A stretch of 64,000 nucleotides of DNA from positions 1 through 64,000 of the forward strand of contig CAXRIA010000043.1 of assembly GCA_964230805.1 (NCBI GenBank), read 5' to 3'. The DNA comes from Flavicella sp964230805. GTDB taxonomy: Bacteria; Bacteroidota; Bacteroidia; Flavobacteriales; Flavobacteriaceae. The notes below the pieces were generated by a model. That model was not told the DNA's origin and ran no database searches. It worked only from the letters and a program-made list of their open reading frames with translations. A program made the position numbers and the translations under genes. Shown one piece after another: positions 7,651 to 15,857 of the stretch. Each line of letters opens with the position of its first letter. Position 1 is the stretch's first letter.

Positions 7651-7915
7651 AGCGTAACCAATTTAGGAAAATTTATGATTGCTGCGTATAAGTGAGAAAA
7701 AAAATATTTTTGTTTTTTTTCAATGCAGTCGGATACTTAACAAAAATCTCTTTATATCTTGAAATCAAAACATAACAAAGGTGAAACTTTTATAATGTCA
7801 TGGCAGGCGGCTGGAATTTGTGTTTAAAATTAAATGCAATAAGCAGTTGGGATTTATTTTCATAATACAGAATTATAGCTATCAAATAAACCAGCAGGTT
7901 AGAGACGTAATTTCT

Positions 7916-7968
7916 TTTCACATAATTGTTGACGACAGAGAACTAAAGGCACTATATCTACATTTATG
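7916..7968. repeat. Diverged repeat, copy B, downstream of the toxin-antitoxin pair
   Basis: ACATAATTGTTGACGA at 7920-7935 is identical to 6889-6904, and ATCTACA follows after 20 bases (7956-7962). The two copies bracket the toxin-antitoxin genes in direct orientation, 1,031 bp apart. Confidence 0.65.
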
Positions 7969-8036
7969 TGGAAATAGCCTAAAAAACGGCCATACAGAAA
8001 TTGCTGCATTACAATATTTGTACTATAGTTGCTTTT

Positions 8037-8089
8037 ACATAATATCGGTTTCGATATAAAACACTTCGTGTTGTTATATCTGATATTAT
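8037..8089. repeat. Three-part inverted repeat (large hairpin)
   Basis: Outer arms CATAATATC (8037-8045) and GATATTATG (8081-8089), middle arms GATATAA (8052-8058) and TTATATC (8073-8079), and inner arms AACAC (8059-8063) and GTGTT (8067-8071) give 21 base pairs around a TTC loop. A 6-base bulge on one side faces a single base on the other. No U-tract follows, so a plain terminator is unlikely. The integron boxes GTTRRRY/RYYYAAC are absent. Confidence 0.7.
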
Positions 8090-8235
8090 GCAAAATAGCA
8101 CAGCTATACGCAATTTGCTCTACAAATACATTTGTACTATAATTTATATTATGTTAAATAGTAATTGTTCAGAAGAATAATAGCTTCCACCTCATAAAAA
8201 AAGAATATAATTCTGTGTGGTCAAAAAATAGAAAC

Positions 8236-8243
8236 TATTTTTG
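8236..8243 (+). promoter_or_regulatory. -7 promoter box of the flavoprotein gene
   Basis: TATTTTTG matches TAnnTTTG and ends 4 bases before the ATG at 8248, giving a nearly leaderless mRNA. It rules out the in-frame GTG at 8215 as start. Confidence 0.6.
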
Positions 8244-8247
8244 CGTC

Positions 8248-9450
8248 ATGACTCCTACAAATTCCCCGAAGAAAATTATTCGCATCGTTGGTGGCGGACC
8301 TGCTGGCATGTTGGCTGCAATCGAATTAAGCAAAACCCATGAGGTTCATTTGTACGAACAAGGAAAGACATTGGGACGTAAATTTTTGGTGGCTGGAAAA
8401 GGTGGTTTCAATTTAAGCAACCAACACAAAGGATTTGAGTTGATTAAAAAGTACAACCCTTCCTCTTTTTTTACCCCCATTCTAGAAAAATTTGACACCT
8501 CGAAAACAAGAAACTTTCTTAAGGATTTGGACATACCCACTTTTGTAGGTTCCAGTGGTCGTATTTTTCCAAAACCGGGAATCAAGCCCATTGCTGTTTT
8601 GAACGCATTTAAAGATCGACTCATCGCTCAAGGTGTCCGTTTTCATTTTGAACATAAATTTGTAGACTTTACGAACGAGCAAATTGTTTTTCAGACACCC
8701 AAAGAAAAAATAGTTACTTCTTTTGATTGCTGTATTTTTGCACTTGGTGGTGCTTCCTGGTCTGTTACAGGCTCTAAAGGAGATTGGCGGGCTATTTTTG
8801 AATCAAAAGGAATTCGCACAAAACCTTTTATACCCTCGAATTGCGGAGTTCATGTGCAGGGTTTTACCTCTCAATTGATCGAGGATTTCGAAGGCAGTCC
8901 CCTAAAAAATATCGCTATTCGTTGTCGTGATACAATTGTCAAAGGAGAAGCTGTTCTCACCCCTCATGGATTTGAGGGAAATGCGATATACCCCATGGCT
9001 GCTCTACTAGGTAAAGAACTGGAAACCCACGGAAAAACAAGTATTTTTATCGATTTCAAACCGTTCAATACACCGGCAGAATTGTTGAAAAAAATCGGAA
9101 ATACGACAAAGCCTAAAAATTACGGTTATTTGTTCAAATTGAGCAAAGTTCAACTCGCATTACTTAAAAATTTCACGGACAAAACTACCTACACGACTCC
9201 TGCTCTTTTTGTGAAAAAGATTAAAAATCTAGAAATTCCTGTTACCCATCTGCGACCTCTTGAGGAGGCTATTTCTTGCACAGGGGGTATTTCATTAGAC
9301 GAACTCACCAAGGAATTAGCACTAAAAAAAATCCCCAACATCTATATTGCTGGGGAAATGTTTGATTGGGACACCATTACAGGTGGCTACCTATTGCAAG
9401 GTTGTTTTGCTACTGCCTATAGTGTGGCACAAGCAATTTTAAAGAATTAG
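8248..9450 (+). CDS. NAD(P)/FAD-dependent flavoprotein, HI0933/BaiN-like (PP_4765 type)
   Basis: The 400-residue product has an N-terminal Rossmann FAD site (IVGGGPAGMLAAIELS) with the acidic residue in VHLYEQG, then the family signature GRKFLVAGKGGFNLSN that contacts FAD. A central domain and a C-terminal segment IYIAGEMFDWDTITGGYLLQGC complete the HI0933-like architecture; the ISCTGGIS stretch is typical of the TIGR03862 (PP_4765) subgroup. Reactions are established for only a few members, such as bile-acid-modifying BaiN, so the substrate here is unknown. Its stop overlaps the convergent SPFH gene by 4 bases. Confidence 0.8.
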   Translation: MTPTNSPKKIIRIVGGGPAGMLAAIELSKTHEVHLYEQGKTLGRKFLVAGKGGFNLSNQHKGFELIKKYNPSSFFTPILEKFDTSKTRNFLKDLDIPTFVGSSGRIFPKPGIKPIAVLNAFKDRLIAQGVRFHFEHKFVDFTNEQIVFQTPKEKIVTSFDCCIFALGGASWSVTGSKGDWRAIFESKGIRTKPFIPSNCGVHVQGFTSQLIEDFEGSPLKNIAIRCRDTIVKGEAVLTPHGFEGNAIYPMAALLGKELETHGKTSIFIDFKPFNTPAELLKKIGNTTKPKNYGYLFKLSKVQLALLKNFTDKTTYTTPALFVKKIKNLEIPVTHLRPLEEAISCTGGISLDELTKELALKKIPNIYIAGEMFDWDTITGGYLLQGCFATAYSVAQAILKN

Positions 9451-10280
9451 TTGTTTCCTAAAATCAATGGCAAACCATCTTTACCAGATCCTACCACGAT
9501 AATTTTTGAATTGTTCGATTTTGCAAGTTCCACTGTGGCTTGTATTCCTTTTTCCTTCAAAATCTTTTCGGTTAAAGAAGCATTAAGAATGCGGTTTGCC
9601 GTCGCTTTTCCTTCTGCGTCAATTCTTTGACGTTCTGCTTCTTTTTGAGCCTTTTGAAGTGTAAATTCATATTCTAAAAAGGCCTGTTCTTGCTTCAATT
9701 TGTTTTCAATCGCTGTTTTAATCGTCGGTGGCAAAGTCACATCACGCACCAATACCTCGTTTAATTGAACAAATTGATTGTCTAGGATGGCTTTTGTTTC
9801 TTCAAAAATCTCTTCTTGAATGGCATCTCGCTTGCTCGAATAAATTTGCTCAGGCGTGTATCTTCCTACCACACTTCTCGCTGCCGAACGAATAGAGGGT
9901 TTTATAACGCGGTCTAAATACGTTTGTCCCCTTTTTTGGTGTAACAAACCCAATTCCTCCGATTTAGGTTGATACCAAGCCGATACTTCCAGTAAAATAT
10001 CCAAACCATTGGAAGACAACACCTTCATTTTTTCTAATAATTCCTGTTGACGAACTTCGTAAACAATCACTCGGTTCCAAGGAGCTACTAAATGGAACCC
10101 TTCTCCGAGAGCCGGCTCATCCGTAACCACACCACCTCCGAAAGTTTTATACAAGACGCCTGCTTCTCCTGAACCAATGGTTACCGTTGCTTTGGAGAAA
10201 AAAACAAGGGCTAAAATAGCCATGATGATAAAAAAGGCTCCGCCTTTTGGAAATTTCAAATCTATTTGTTGATTACTCAT
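9447..10280 (-). CDS. Prohibitin/SPFH-domain membrane protein
   Basis: The 277-residue protein has one N-terminal transmembrane helix (about 14-33) followed by an SPFH/prohibitin domain (about 35-220). The latter contains the characteristic VRQQELLEKMKVLSSNGLDI and RSAARSVVGRYTPEQIYSSK segments and a coiled-coil-prone part EFTLQKAQKEAERQRIDAEG. SPFH proteins form large ring scaffolds in membrane microdomains, and HflK/C-type members regulate FtsH. An ftsH gene is present near 41 kb but not adjacent. The gene is monocistronic and convergent with the flavoprotein gene. Confidence 0.85.
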   Translation of the reverse strand: MSNQQIDLKFPKGGAFFIIMAILALVFFSKATVTIGSGEAGVLYKTFGGGVVTDEPALGEGFHLVAPWNRVIVYEVRQQELLEKMKVLSSNGLDILLEVSAWYQPKSEELGLLHQKRGQTYLDRVIKPSIRSAARSVVGRYTPEQIYSSKRDAIQEEIFEETKAILDNQFVQLNEVLVRDVTLPPTIKTAIENKLKQEQAFLEYEFTLQKAQKEAERQRIDAEGKATANRILNASLTEKILKEKGIQATVELAKSNNSKIIVVGSGKDGLPLILGNN

Positions 10281-10304
10281 TTTGATCTATTTTTAATTGA
10301 ATAC

Positions 10305-10312
10305 CAAATGTA
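10305..10312 (-). promoter_or_regulatory. -7 promoter box of the SPFH gene
   Basis: The minus strand reads TACATTTG, matching TAnnTTTG, 24 bases before the ATG at 10280. Confidence 0.5.
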
Positions 10313-10487
10313 CTAAATAAATAGAGGATGTCATTTTAAATTTCCATTTAGTTTTGGATTGACAAAAAAGTACGATCACAACTGTAATTTCAACTTCGTT
10401 TACAAATCTTGTTTATGGATGTTTAAAATCCGTCTTTTGCGATATGAAAGGCGAACACAATGTATATGGTAAGCAGCGTTTTGTTGC

Positions 10488-10757
10488 TTAAGAAAGTACT
10501 TCCAATGAGTTTTTGGAGCGTTTTATTTTTTTTCGAAGTCTTGTCGCATTGTCTCCTCCCGGAATAAAGCAACAGCCTGCTTTTTCACAATCATATAAAA
10601 GCTCAATATCTAAAACAACAGTCGCATCATCTTGCGGTGTTTCTTTGTAAACAACGACTTCTAAGTTTTCAAATTTAGGCCATCCCCCATCAGGGCAAAA
10701 TTCTGAAATTTTGAACTTTTCTATATGGGCAAGAACCAACTCTTTGAGTTCCTTCAT
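10488..10757 (-). CDS. Small protein of unknown function, Cys-containing
   Basis: An 89-residue soluble protein that I do not recognise. It has a hydrophilic N-terminal helix, a strand VVLDIELLYD, a Cys cluster DCEKAGCCFIPGG (about 56-68) and a basic tail (RLRKKIKRSKNS). The ATG lies 2 bases after the MaoC stop, and the codon pattern is like its neighbours, so it is probably a real gene translated with MaoC. The CCxxPGGD stretch could bind a metal, but nothing else supports a function. Confidence 0.55.
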   Translation of the reverse strand: MKELKELVLAHIEKFKISEFCPDGGWPKFENLEVVVYKETPQDDATVVLDIELLYDCEKAGCCFIPGGDNATRLRKKIKRSKNSLEVLS

Positions 10758-10759
10758 TT

Positions 10760-11227
10760 CTAGTTACTGAAGTGGTATAGGAATACAATATCACCTTTTA
10801 ATGCAGGTTTGCGCTGACCTTCCACCTCTATGGTAATGTCTATGACTGCTTTTGAAACACCGCGCAAATCTACGATAGATTTTAAACCTGCCTTCAAACG
10901 AATGTTACTATCCACAGGAACGGGTGCTATGAATTTCAAATTTTCAACGCCGTAGTTGACCATCATTTTATTGTTGCGAACTTCCACAATTTGTCCCCAT
11001 AAATAAGGCAATACGGAGAGTGTCAAATAGCCATGAGCAATGGTTGTTTTGAAGGGACTTTCTACCTTTGCTTTCTCTTGATCCAAATGAATCCATTGAT
11101 GGTCCAAAGTAGCATCTGCAAAATTTTGAATGCGGTCTTGAGAGATTTTCAAATAATCAGAAGTTCCCAATTCCTTTCCTTCATAGGTTTTGTATTCTTC
11201 AAAGCTGTTGATAATAACTGTTGACAT
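10760..11227 (-). CDS. MaoC-like (R)-specific enoyl-CoA hydratase family protein
   Basis: The 155-residue hot-dog-fold protein contains the hydratase-2-type segment DHQWIHLDQEKA (42-53), placing the expected catalytic Asp42 and His47, then TTIAHGYLTLSVLP. The exact GDxNP of typical (R)-hydratases is replaced by LDHQW, as in the NodN-like subgroup. It likely hydrates short or medium enoyl-CoA or enoyl-ACP intermediates; the physiological substrate is unknown. It lies 17 bases after manA in the same orientation, downstream of fabG, so a lipid-related role is plausible. Confidence 0.8.
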   Translation of the reverse strand: MSTVIINSFEEYKTYEGKELGTSDYLKISQDRIQNFADATLDHQWIHLDQEKAKVESPFKTTIAHGYLTLSVLPYLWGQIVEVRNNKMMVNYGVENLKFIAPVPVDSNIRLKAGLKSIVDLRGVSKAVIDITIEVEGQRKPALKGDIVFLYHFSN

Positions 11228-11244
11228 CTGTTTTTTATTTTTTT

Positions 11245-12222
11245 TTAATAAGATACTTCTAATAAGTCAATTCTATTTTTTTTCGGTAAAATCGTTAGCT
11301 GCTCTTCATTGGCAGGCAATAAAACGGTCTCTCCTTTTTTAAGTGTCACTTCATTCGCGGAACATTTTAGAGTTCCTTCTCCCGAAGTACAAATAAATAT
11401 TTTGAAAGAGTCATTCTTTGTGTAAGAAATCTCCATCGCTTGATTGGCATTGATGTAATTTGTTTTGAAATAAGGGGTATCAATCATAAAATTGGATTGA
11501 TTTTTTTTTTTTTCAAAATTTGTTTGGGAGGCCATCAAATCAAAATCAATGGCGTCGATTGATTCCTTCACATGCAATTCTCTTTTTTCTCCAGTTTGTG
11601 GATCTATTCTATCGTAATCGTATATTCGATACGTAACATCTGACGTTTGTTGAATTTCAGCCAACAAAACCCCCCTGCCAATGGCATGTACAAGACCCGC
11701 GGGTAAATAATACACTTCTCCTTTTTTAACTTTGAATGTGTTCAGTACCGATGACAAGTTTCCTTCTTTTACATAGCTGGCATACAAATTCTTATCCAAC
11801 ACTTCCGAAAAGCCAATGCACAACTCGGCTTCTTCTTCTGTGTCCATGAGATACCACATTTCATTTTTGCCAAAGCTCTGATGTCTTTTTTTTGCCAAGT
11901 CATCATTTGGGTGTACTTGAACAGACAATGGCAAATTGGCATCAATAAACTTAATCAGAATTGGAAAATCACTTCCATGCGCTTTGTAACAGGTTTTGCC
12001 CACCAATTCTTCTTTGAAACGTTGAGTTAATCCGGGCAAATTTTGTCCTTTAAAACTACCATTTGCCACCAAAGTCATGTTGTCACGAACACCAGAGATC
12101 TCCCAGCTTTCTCCCACATTCGTGGCCTGAAGCTTTTTCCCTAAATTGTTTTTTAATTTATCACCTCCCCAAATACGGTATTTGAAAAGAGGTTCAAATG
12201 TTAAAATTCCAATAGCGTTCAT
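11245..12222 (-). CDS. manA: Mannose-6-phosphate isomerase, type I
   Basis: The enzyme interconverts mannose-6-phosphate and fructose-6-phosphate, feeding GDP-mannose synthesis or mannose use. At 325 residues it is the short cupin form. The zinc ligands expected for type I enzymes are in place: Gln102 and His104 (VQVHPND), Glu121 (KNEMWYL) and His179 (GLVHAIG). The active-site Arg segment follows as EIQQTSDVTYRIYDYDR. It sits 93 bases after fabG and 17 bases before maoC; no mannan-utilisation genes are adjacent. Confidence 0.9.
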   Translation of the reverse strand: MNAIGILTFEPLFKYRIWGGDKLKNNLGKKLQATNVGESWEISGVRDNMTLVANGSFKGQNLPGLTQRFKEELVGKTCYKAHGSDFPILIKFIDANLPLSVQVHPNDDLAKKRHQSFGKNEMWYLMDTEEEAELCIGFSEVLDKNLYASYVKEGNLSSVLNTFKVKKGEVYYLPAGLVHAIGRGVLLAEIQQTSDVTYRIYDYDRIDPQTGEKRELHVKESIDAIDFDLMASQTNFEKKKNQSNFMIDTPYFKTNYINANQAMEISYTKNDSFKIFICTSGEGTLKCSANEVTLKKGETVLLPANEEQLTILPKKNRIDLLEVSY

Positions 12223-12315
12223 AACATATTTTATAGCGACACCGATCTTTTTTCAAAGGTTTGAAAAGAGTATCGTGTATTTCTTTTTTAAAAGGACTTT
12301 TTAAGCCATCAAAAT

Positions 12316-13065
12316 TTAGGCCGTAATCATACCTCCATCGACATGTAAGGTTTGACCTGTGATATAGGCAGACATTTCTGATCCAAGAAACACGCAAGCA
12401 TTGGCGATATCTTCTGGTTTTCCACCTCTTTTCAATGGAATTCCTTGTCTCCAGCCCTCCACTACCTTTTCATCCAAAGAAGCGGTCATTTCCGTTTCTA
12501 TAAAACCAGGTGCAATGGCATTGCATCTCACATTACGAGAACCCAATTCCAATGCTACAGATTTTGTAAAGCCTAACATTCCTGCTTTCGACGCTGCATA
12601 ATTGGTTTGTCCCGCATTTCCCTGAACTCCTACAACTGAACTCATGTTTATTATCGAACCGCCACGTTGTTTCATCATTGGGCGAATGACTGCTTTCGTC
12701 AAGTTAAAAACAGATTTTAAATTTACTTCAATTACCTTGTCAAAATCTTCTTCGCTGATACGCATCAATAAATTGTCTTTGGTAATTCCTGCATTGTTGA
12801 TCAGTACATCAATACTTCCAAATTCTTTCAGGACTTCGGAGGCCAATTCTTGGGCGGCATCAAATTCAGCTGCGTTGGACTGATACCCTTTTGCTTTTAT
12901 ACCATGAGAGGCCAATTCTTTTTCTAAGATCTGTGCTGCTTCGACAGAAGAACTATAGGTAAAGGCCACGTTCGCTCCATGTTTGGCATAGGTTTCGGCA
13001 ATTCCTTTTCCAATTCCTCGAGTAGCTCCTGTAATCAATGCTGTTTTATTTTCAAGAAGTTTCAT
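12316..13065 (-). CDS. fabG: 3-oxoacyl-[acyl-carrier-protein] reductase
   Basis: A short-chain dehydrogenase of 249 residues, the usual FabG length. The NADPH site TGATRGIG lies at 12-19 and NNAG at 90-93; the catalytic Ser143, Tyr156 and Lys160 are present (YAASK). FabG reduces 3-ketoacyl-ACP in each cycle of fatty-acid elongation. The C-terminus (ITGQTLHVDGGM) is also FabG-like. It is the first gene of a group with manA, maoC and the small Cys protein; no other fab genes are adjacent. Confidence 0.92.
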   Translation of the reverse strand: MKLLENKTALITGATRGIGKGIAETYAKHGANVAFTYSSSVEAAQILEKELASHGIKAKGYQSNAAEFDAAQELASEVLKEFGSIDVLINNAGITKDNLLMRISEEDFDKVIEVNLKSVFNLTKAVIRPMMKQRGGSIINMSSVVGVQGNAGQTNYAASKAGMLGFTKSVALELGSRNVRCNAIAPGFIETEMTASLDEKVVEGWRQGIPLKRGGKPEDIANACVFLGSEMSAYITGQTLHVDGGMITA

Positions 13066-13110
13066 TTTTTAAACTTTATAATTTAATGGGTTCAATATAT
13101 GTATTTTTTT

Positions 13111-13153
13111 ACACAAAAAGCTTCCTTAACAAGCATTAAGGAAGCTTTTGTGT
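13111..13153 (-). terminator. Hairpin between sucD and fabG
   Basis: Near-perfect arms (ACACAAAAAGCTTCCTTAA with TTAAGGAAGCTTTTGTGT) enclose a 6-base loop just downstream of the sucD stop. The T-rich part lies within the 3' arm itself rather than after it. Probable intrinsic terminator for sucD. Confidence 0.75.
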
Positions 13154-13165
13154 ATATGATTCGTC

Positions 13166-14038
13166 TTATTTCAATACGTTGGCTACCATTTCACCTATTT
13201 TCGCTGGAGAATCGACAACATGTATGCCATTCTCTCTCAAAATAGCCATCTTGGCTTGTGCTGTATCATCGGCTCCTCCGACAATGGCTCCGGCATGTCC
13301 CATAGTTCTACCTGCAGGTGCGGTTTGCCCTGCAATAAAACCGACTACTGGTTTTTTATTACCGTTGGCTTTGATCCATTTGGCTGCATCTGCCTCTAAT
13401 TGACCACCGATTTCTCCGATCATCACAATGGCCTCTGTTTCGTCGTCGTTCATCAACAATTCAACAGCTTCTTTCGTGGTGGTTCCAATTATGGGATCTC
13501 CACCAATTCCTATGGCTGTCGTAATTCCAAATCCTTGTTTTACGACTTGATCTGCTGCTTCGTAGGTCAAGGTTCCAGATTTCGAAACAATCCCTACATT
13601 TCCTTTTTTAAATATAAAACCAGGCATGATTCCTACTTTTGCCTCATCTGGAGTAATCACTCCTGGACAATTCGGCCCTACCAAACGGGTTTTCTTTCCT
13701 TCCAAGTACGCTTTTACTTTTACCATATCTGCCGTGGGTATTCCTTCCGTGATGCAAATAATCACTTTTATCCCGGCATCTGCGGCTTCCATGATGGCAT
13801 CCGCTCCAAAGGCTGGTGGCACAAAAATCAAAGTTGTATCCGCACCTACCTTTGCTACGGCATCAGCAACGGTATTAAAAACAGGTTTTTCAAGATGAAC
13901 TTGTCCTCCTTTTCCAGGAGTGACTCCCCCTACTACATTGGTTCCGTATTCTATCATTTGGCTTGCGTGAAAAGTACCTTCTTTTCCGGTAAACCCTTGA
14001 ATTATAATTTTTGAGTTTTTGTTGACTAATACACTCAT
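13166..14038 (-). CDS. sucD: Succinate-CoA ligase, alpha subunit
   Basis: This 290-residue alpha subunit of the TCA-cycle enzyme converts succinyl-CoA to succinate with nucleotide triphosphate formation. The N-terminal CoA-binding domain starts with KIIIQGFTGKEGTFHA, and VGPNCPGVI is present. The phosphorylated active-site histidine is His248 in GRTMGHAGAIVGG. Length and motifs are complete. The beta subunit gene sucC is not in the window, so the two subunits are encoded apart. Confidence 0.95.
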   Translation of the reverse strand: MSVLVNKNSKIIIQGFTGKEGTFHASQMIEYGTNVVGGVTPGKGGQVHLEKPVFNTVADAVAKVGADTTLIFVPPAFGADAIMEAADAGIKVIICITEGIPTADMVKVKAYLEGKKTRLVGPNCPGVITPDEAKVGIMPGFIFKKGNVGIVSKSGTLTYEAADQVVKQGFGITTAIGIGGDPIIGTTTKEAVELLMNDDETEAIVMIGEIGGQLEADAAKWIKANGNKKPVVGFIAGQTAPAGRTMGHAGAIVGGADDTAQAKMAILRENGIHVVDSPAKIGEMVANVLK

Positions 14039-14073
14039 GGCGATTTTTATTAACTTTTATTTATTGATACGGA

Positions 14074-14081
14074 CAAAAGTA
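14074..14081 (-). promoter_or_regulatory. -7 promoter box of sucD
   Basis: The minus strand reads TACTTTTG (TAnnTTTG) 35 bases before the ATG at 14038. Confidence 0.5.
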
Positions 14082-14226
14082 TCGATTATTTGATGAATTA
14101 TTCAAAAGATCTTGGAAAATAAACGCAATCCTTTTTAATTATTAGGTGCTTTTAATTTCAAATTACAGATTCTTGAATTGATCTGACGAAAATTTAATGA
14201 TTTCTTTCGGTAACAATGAGATTGAT

Positions 14227-15744
14227 TTAAGAAAAACTTTGGTTGATCATGGTCGTCAATCTGCGTTTGTAATCATCTTCCAGCCACTGTACATAATTTT
14301 TAGTGCTTTTGATAATGCAATAAGAATATTTTTTGATTCGATCAGAAATATCATCGTTTAAAAGACGGGATAAAATTCTTGCATCAAAAACATCTTCACT
14401 ATTTTCAACACACAATCTACAATGTTGTTCTAGAGATTTGTCCAAAACAATTTTTGATTTCAAACCTTGTTTGATTGCCTGGTCATATTCTGCTTTCACA
14501 TCAAAGGAAAAGTCTGTCGAGTTTGGAAACTCAGCAAGAACTTCGGGAGGTAGTTGGTAAGAAAATTGACGTTCAATTTCTTCATCAGAAATAAGGTTGT
14601 CTAAATAATACATTGGTGAACTAAAAATTCGCTGCCAGTTCAAAGGGGTTCCCCAAAGACCAAAACGAGCTGCATTGTTTCCTAAGTCCAATACTGTAAA
14701 TTCTTTTTTATCTCCGAATACTCTGGAACCTCGTCCTATCATCTGATAGTACAGCGTAATGGATTTGGTGGCTCTGTTCAAAATTATGGTTTCTACAGAA
14801 GGTTCATCAAAACCCGTTGTCAATATTCCTACCGATGTCAAAATAGCATCAGGCGTTTCTTTAAACCATTTTAAAATGGCAGCCCTGTCTTGTTTGGAAT
14901 TGGTATTGTCTAAATGACGCACGTCATAACCTTCTGCTTTAAATGTTTCGTATACATGCAAAGACGTATTGATACCATTGTTAAAAATCAACGTTTTCTT
15001 ACCTTTTGCCTTTTGCTCATAGGCGTACAATAACTTTTCTTGCATGAGGTTGTTCGAATACAATTCTTCCGAAGATTTCACCGTATAATCTCCATTGATA
15101 CCTACTTTTAATGTACCCAAAGCAACATCATAGGTATAGGTGTTTGCTTTCGCCAAAAAACCTTTTTCTACGAGTGATAACACAGGTTCACCCACCAATA
15201 GTTCATTGTAAATCTCATTCATGGGTAGTTTCATGTTAGAGCTCAAAGGTGTGGCCGTTACCCCTAGAATAAAACAGTTGTCAAAATATTTAAAAAGTTT
15301 TCGAAAAGAATTGTAATGTGCCTCATCAATAATGACCATACCAATTTGATCCAACTCTAATTTGTCATCATTCAATCGGTTTTTTAGCGTTTCTACCATA
15401 GCAACAAAACACATGTATTGGTGCTGATCGTCCAATTCTTTGACATTGCTATTGATGATTTTGTTGTTCACATTGAACTCCGAAAGCATTCGAGAAGTCT
15501 GATTGCACAACTCGATTCTATGCGTTAAGATCAATACTTTTTTTTGAGTTTTGGCGATATAACTACGGGCTATTTCTGAGAAAATAACGGTTTTCCCTCC
15601 CCCAGTGGGAAGTTGATATACGAGATTGTAATTATCGGGCTTGCTTTCTAATCTCTCAAAAACTTGCTGCAACGCTTCTTTTTGATAATCATAGAGTTCT
15701 TTTTTATTGGTTTTTATTTTTGAGGTAAGCGCTGTATTATTCAA
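14227..15744 (-). CDS. DEAD/DEAH-box superfamily 2 helicase
   Basis: The 505-residue protein has the Walker A motif PTGGGKT (46-52), DEAH (140-143), GVTATPLSS, and the C-terminal helicase motif QMIGRGSRVF. It belongs to the SSL2/type-III-restriction-like branch of DNA-dependent ATPases. A C-terminal extension (about 400-505) has Cys residues in EQHCRLCVENSED that might bind zinc. No methylase or nuclease gene is adjacent, so an R-M subunit is unlikely; a repair or recombination role is a guess. The only workable start is TTG at 15744, supported by a promoter box 23 bases upstream and no in-frame ATG before the Walker A. Confidence 0.8.
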   Translation of the reverse strand: MNNTALTSKIKTNKKELYDYQKEALQQVFERLESKPDNYNLVYQLPTGGGKTVIFSEIARSYIAKTQKKVLILTHRIELCNQTSRMLSEFNVNNKIINSNVKELDDQHQYMCFVAMVETLKNRLNDDKLELDQIGMVIIDEAHYNSFRKLFKYFDNCFILGVTATPLSSNMKLPMNEIYNELLVGEPVLSLVEKGFLAKANTYTYDVALGTLKVGINGDYTVKSSEELYSNNLMQEKLLYAYEQKAKGKKTLIFNNGINTSLHVYETFKAEGYDVRHLDNTNSKQDRAAILKWFKETPDAILTSVGILTTGFDEPSVETIILNRATKSITLYYQMIGRGSRVFGDKKEFTVLDLGNNAARFGLWGTPLNWQRIFSSPMYYLDNLISDEEIERQFSYQLPPEVLAEFPNSTDFSFDVKAEYDQAIKQGLKSKIVLDKSLEQHCRLCVENSEDVFDARILSRLLNDDISDRIKKYSYCIIKSTKNYVQWLEDDYKRRLTTMINQSFS

Positions 15745-15767
15745 TTTTTATTTTTTTTGAAACCTTG

Positions 15768-15775
15768 CAAAATTA
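15768..15775 (-). promoter_or_regulatory. -7 promoter box of the helicase gene
   Basis: The minus strand reads TAATTTTG, matching TAnnTTTG, 23 bases upstream of the TTG start. Confidence 0.5.
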
Positions 15776-15857
15776 CACACTTTATTAAGTTTTACGAAAT
15801 AGAAATCCGCTTTATTTTACTTTTGAATGGTTTTCTTACTTATTTTTCTTTATTTAA

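Larger units (their letters stand above)
7651..8235. other. Long non-coding, palindrome-rich region after the toxin gene
   Basis: This stretch of almost 600 bases has no credible gene; the short frames across it lack family resemblance. It holds the second repeat copy (7916-7968), a three-part hairpin (8037-8089), smaller palindromes such as ATAGC/GCTAT (8094-8107) and TACAAAT/ATTTGTA (8121-8136), and a direct repeat ATTTGTACTATA (8015-8026 and 8130-8141). It ends at the promoter of the flavoprotein gene. It could be the remains of a small mobile element or a structured RNA. Confidence 0.6.

Noticed and set aside
8037..8089. Integron attC site
   Set aside because: The bulged hairpin is reminiscent, but the GTTRRRY and RYYYAAC boxes are missing and no integrase or cassette array is seen.
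13400..14014. 204-residue plus-strand frame
   Set aside because: It lies wholly antisense to sucD and has no family resemblance.
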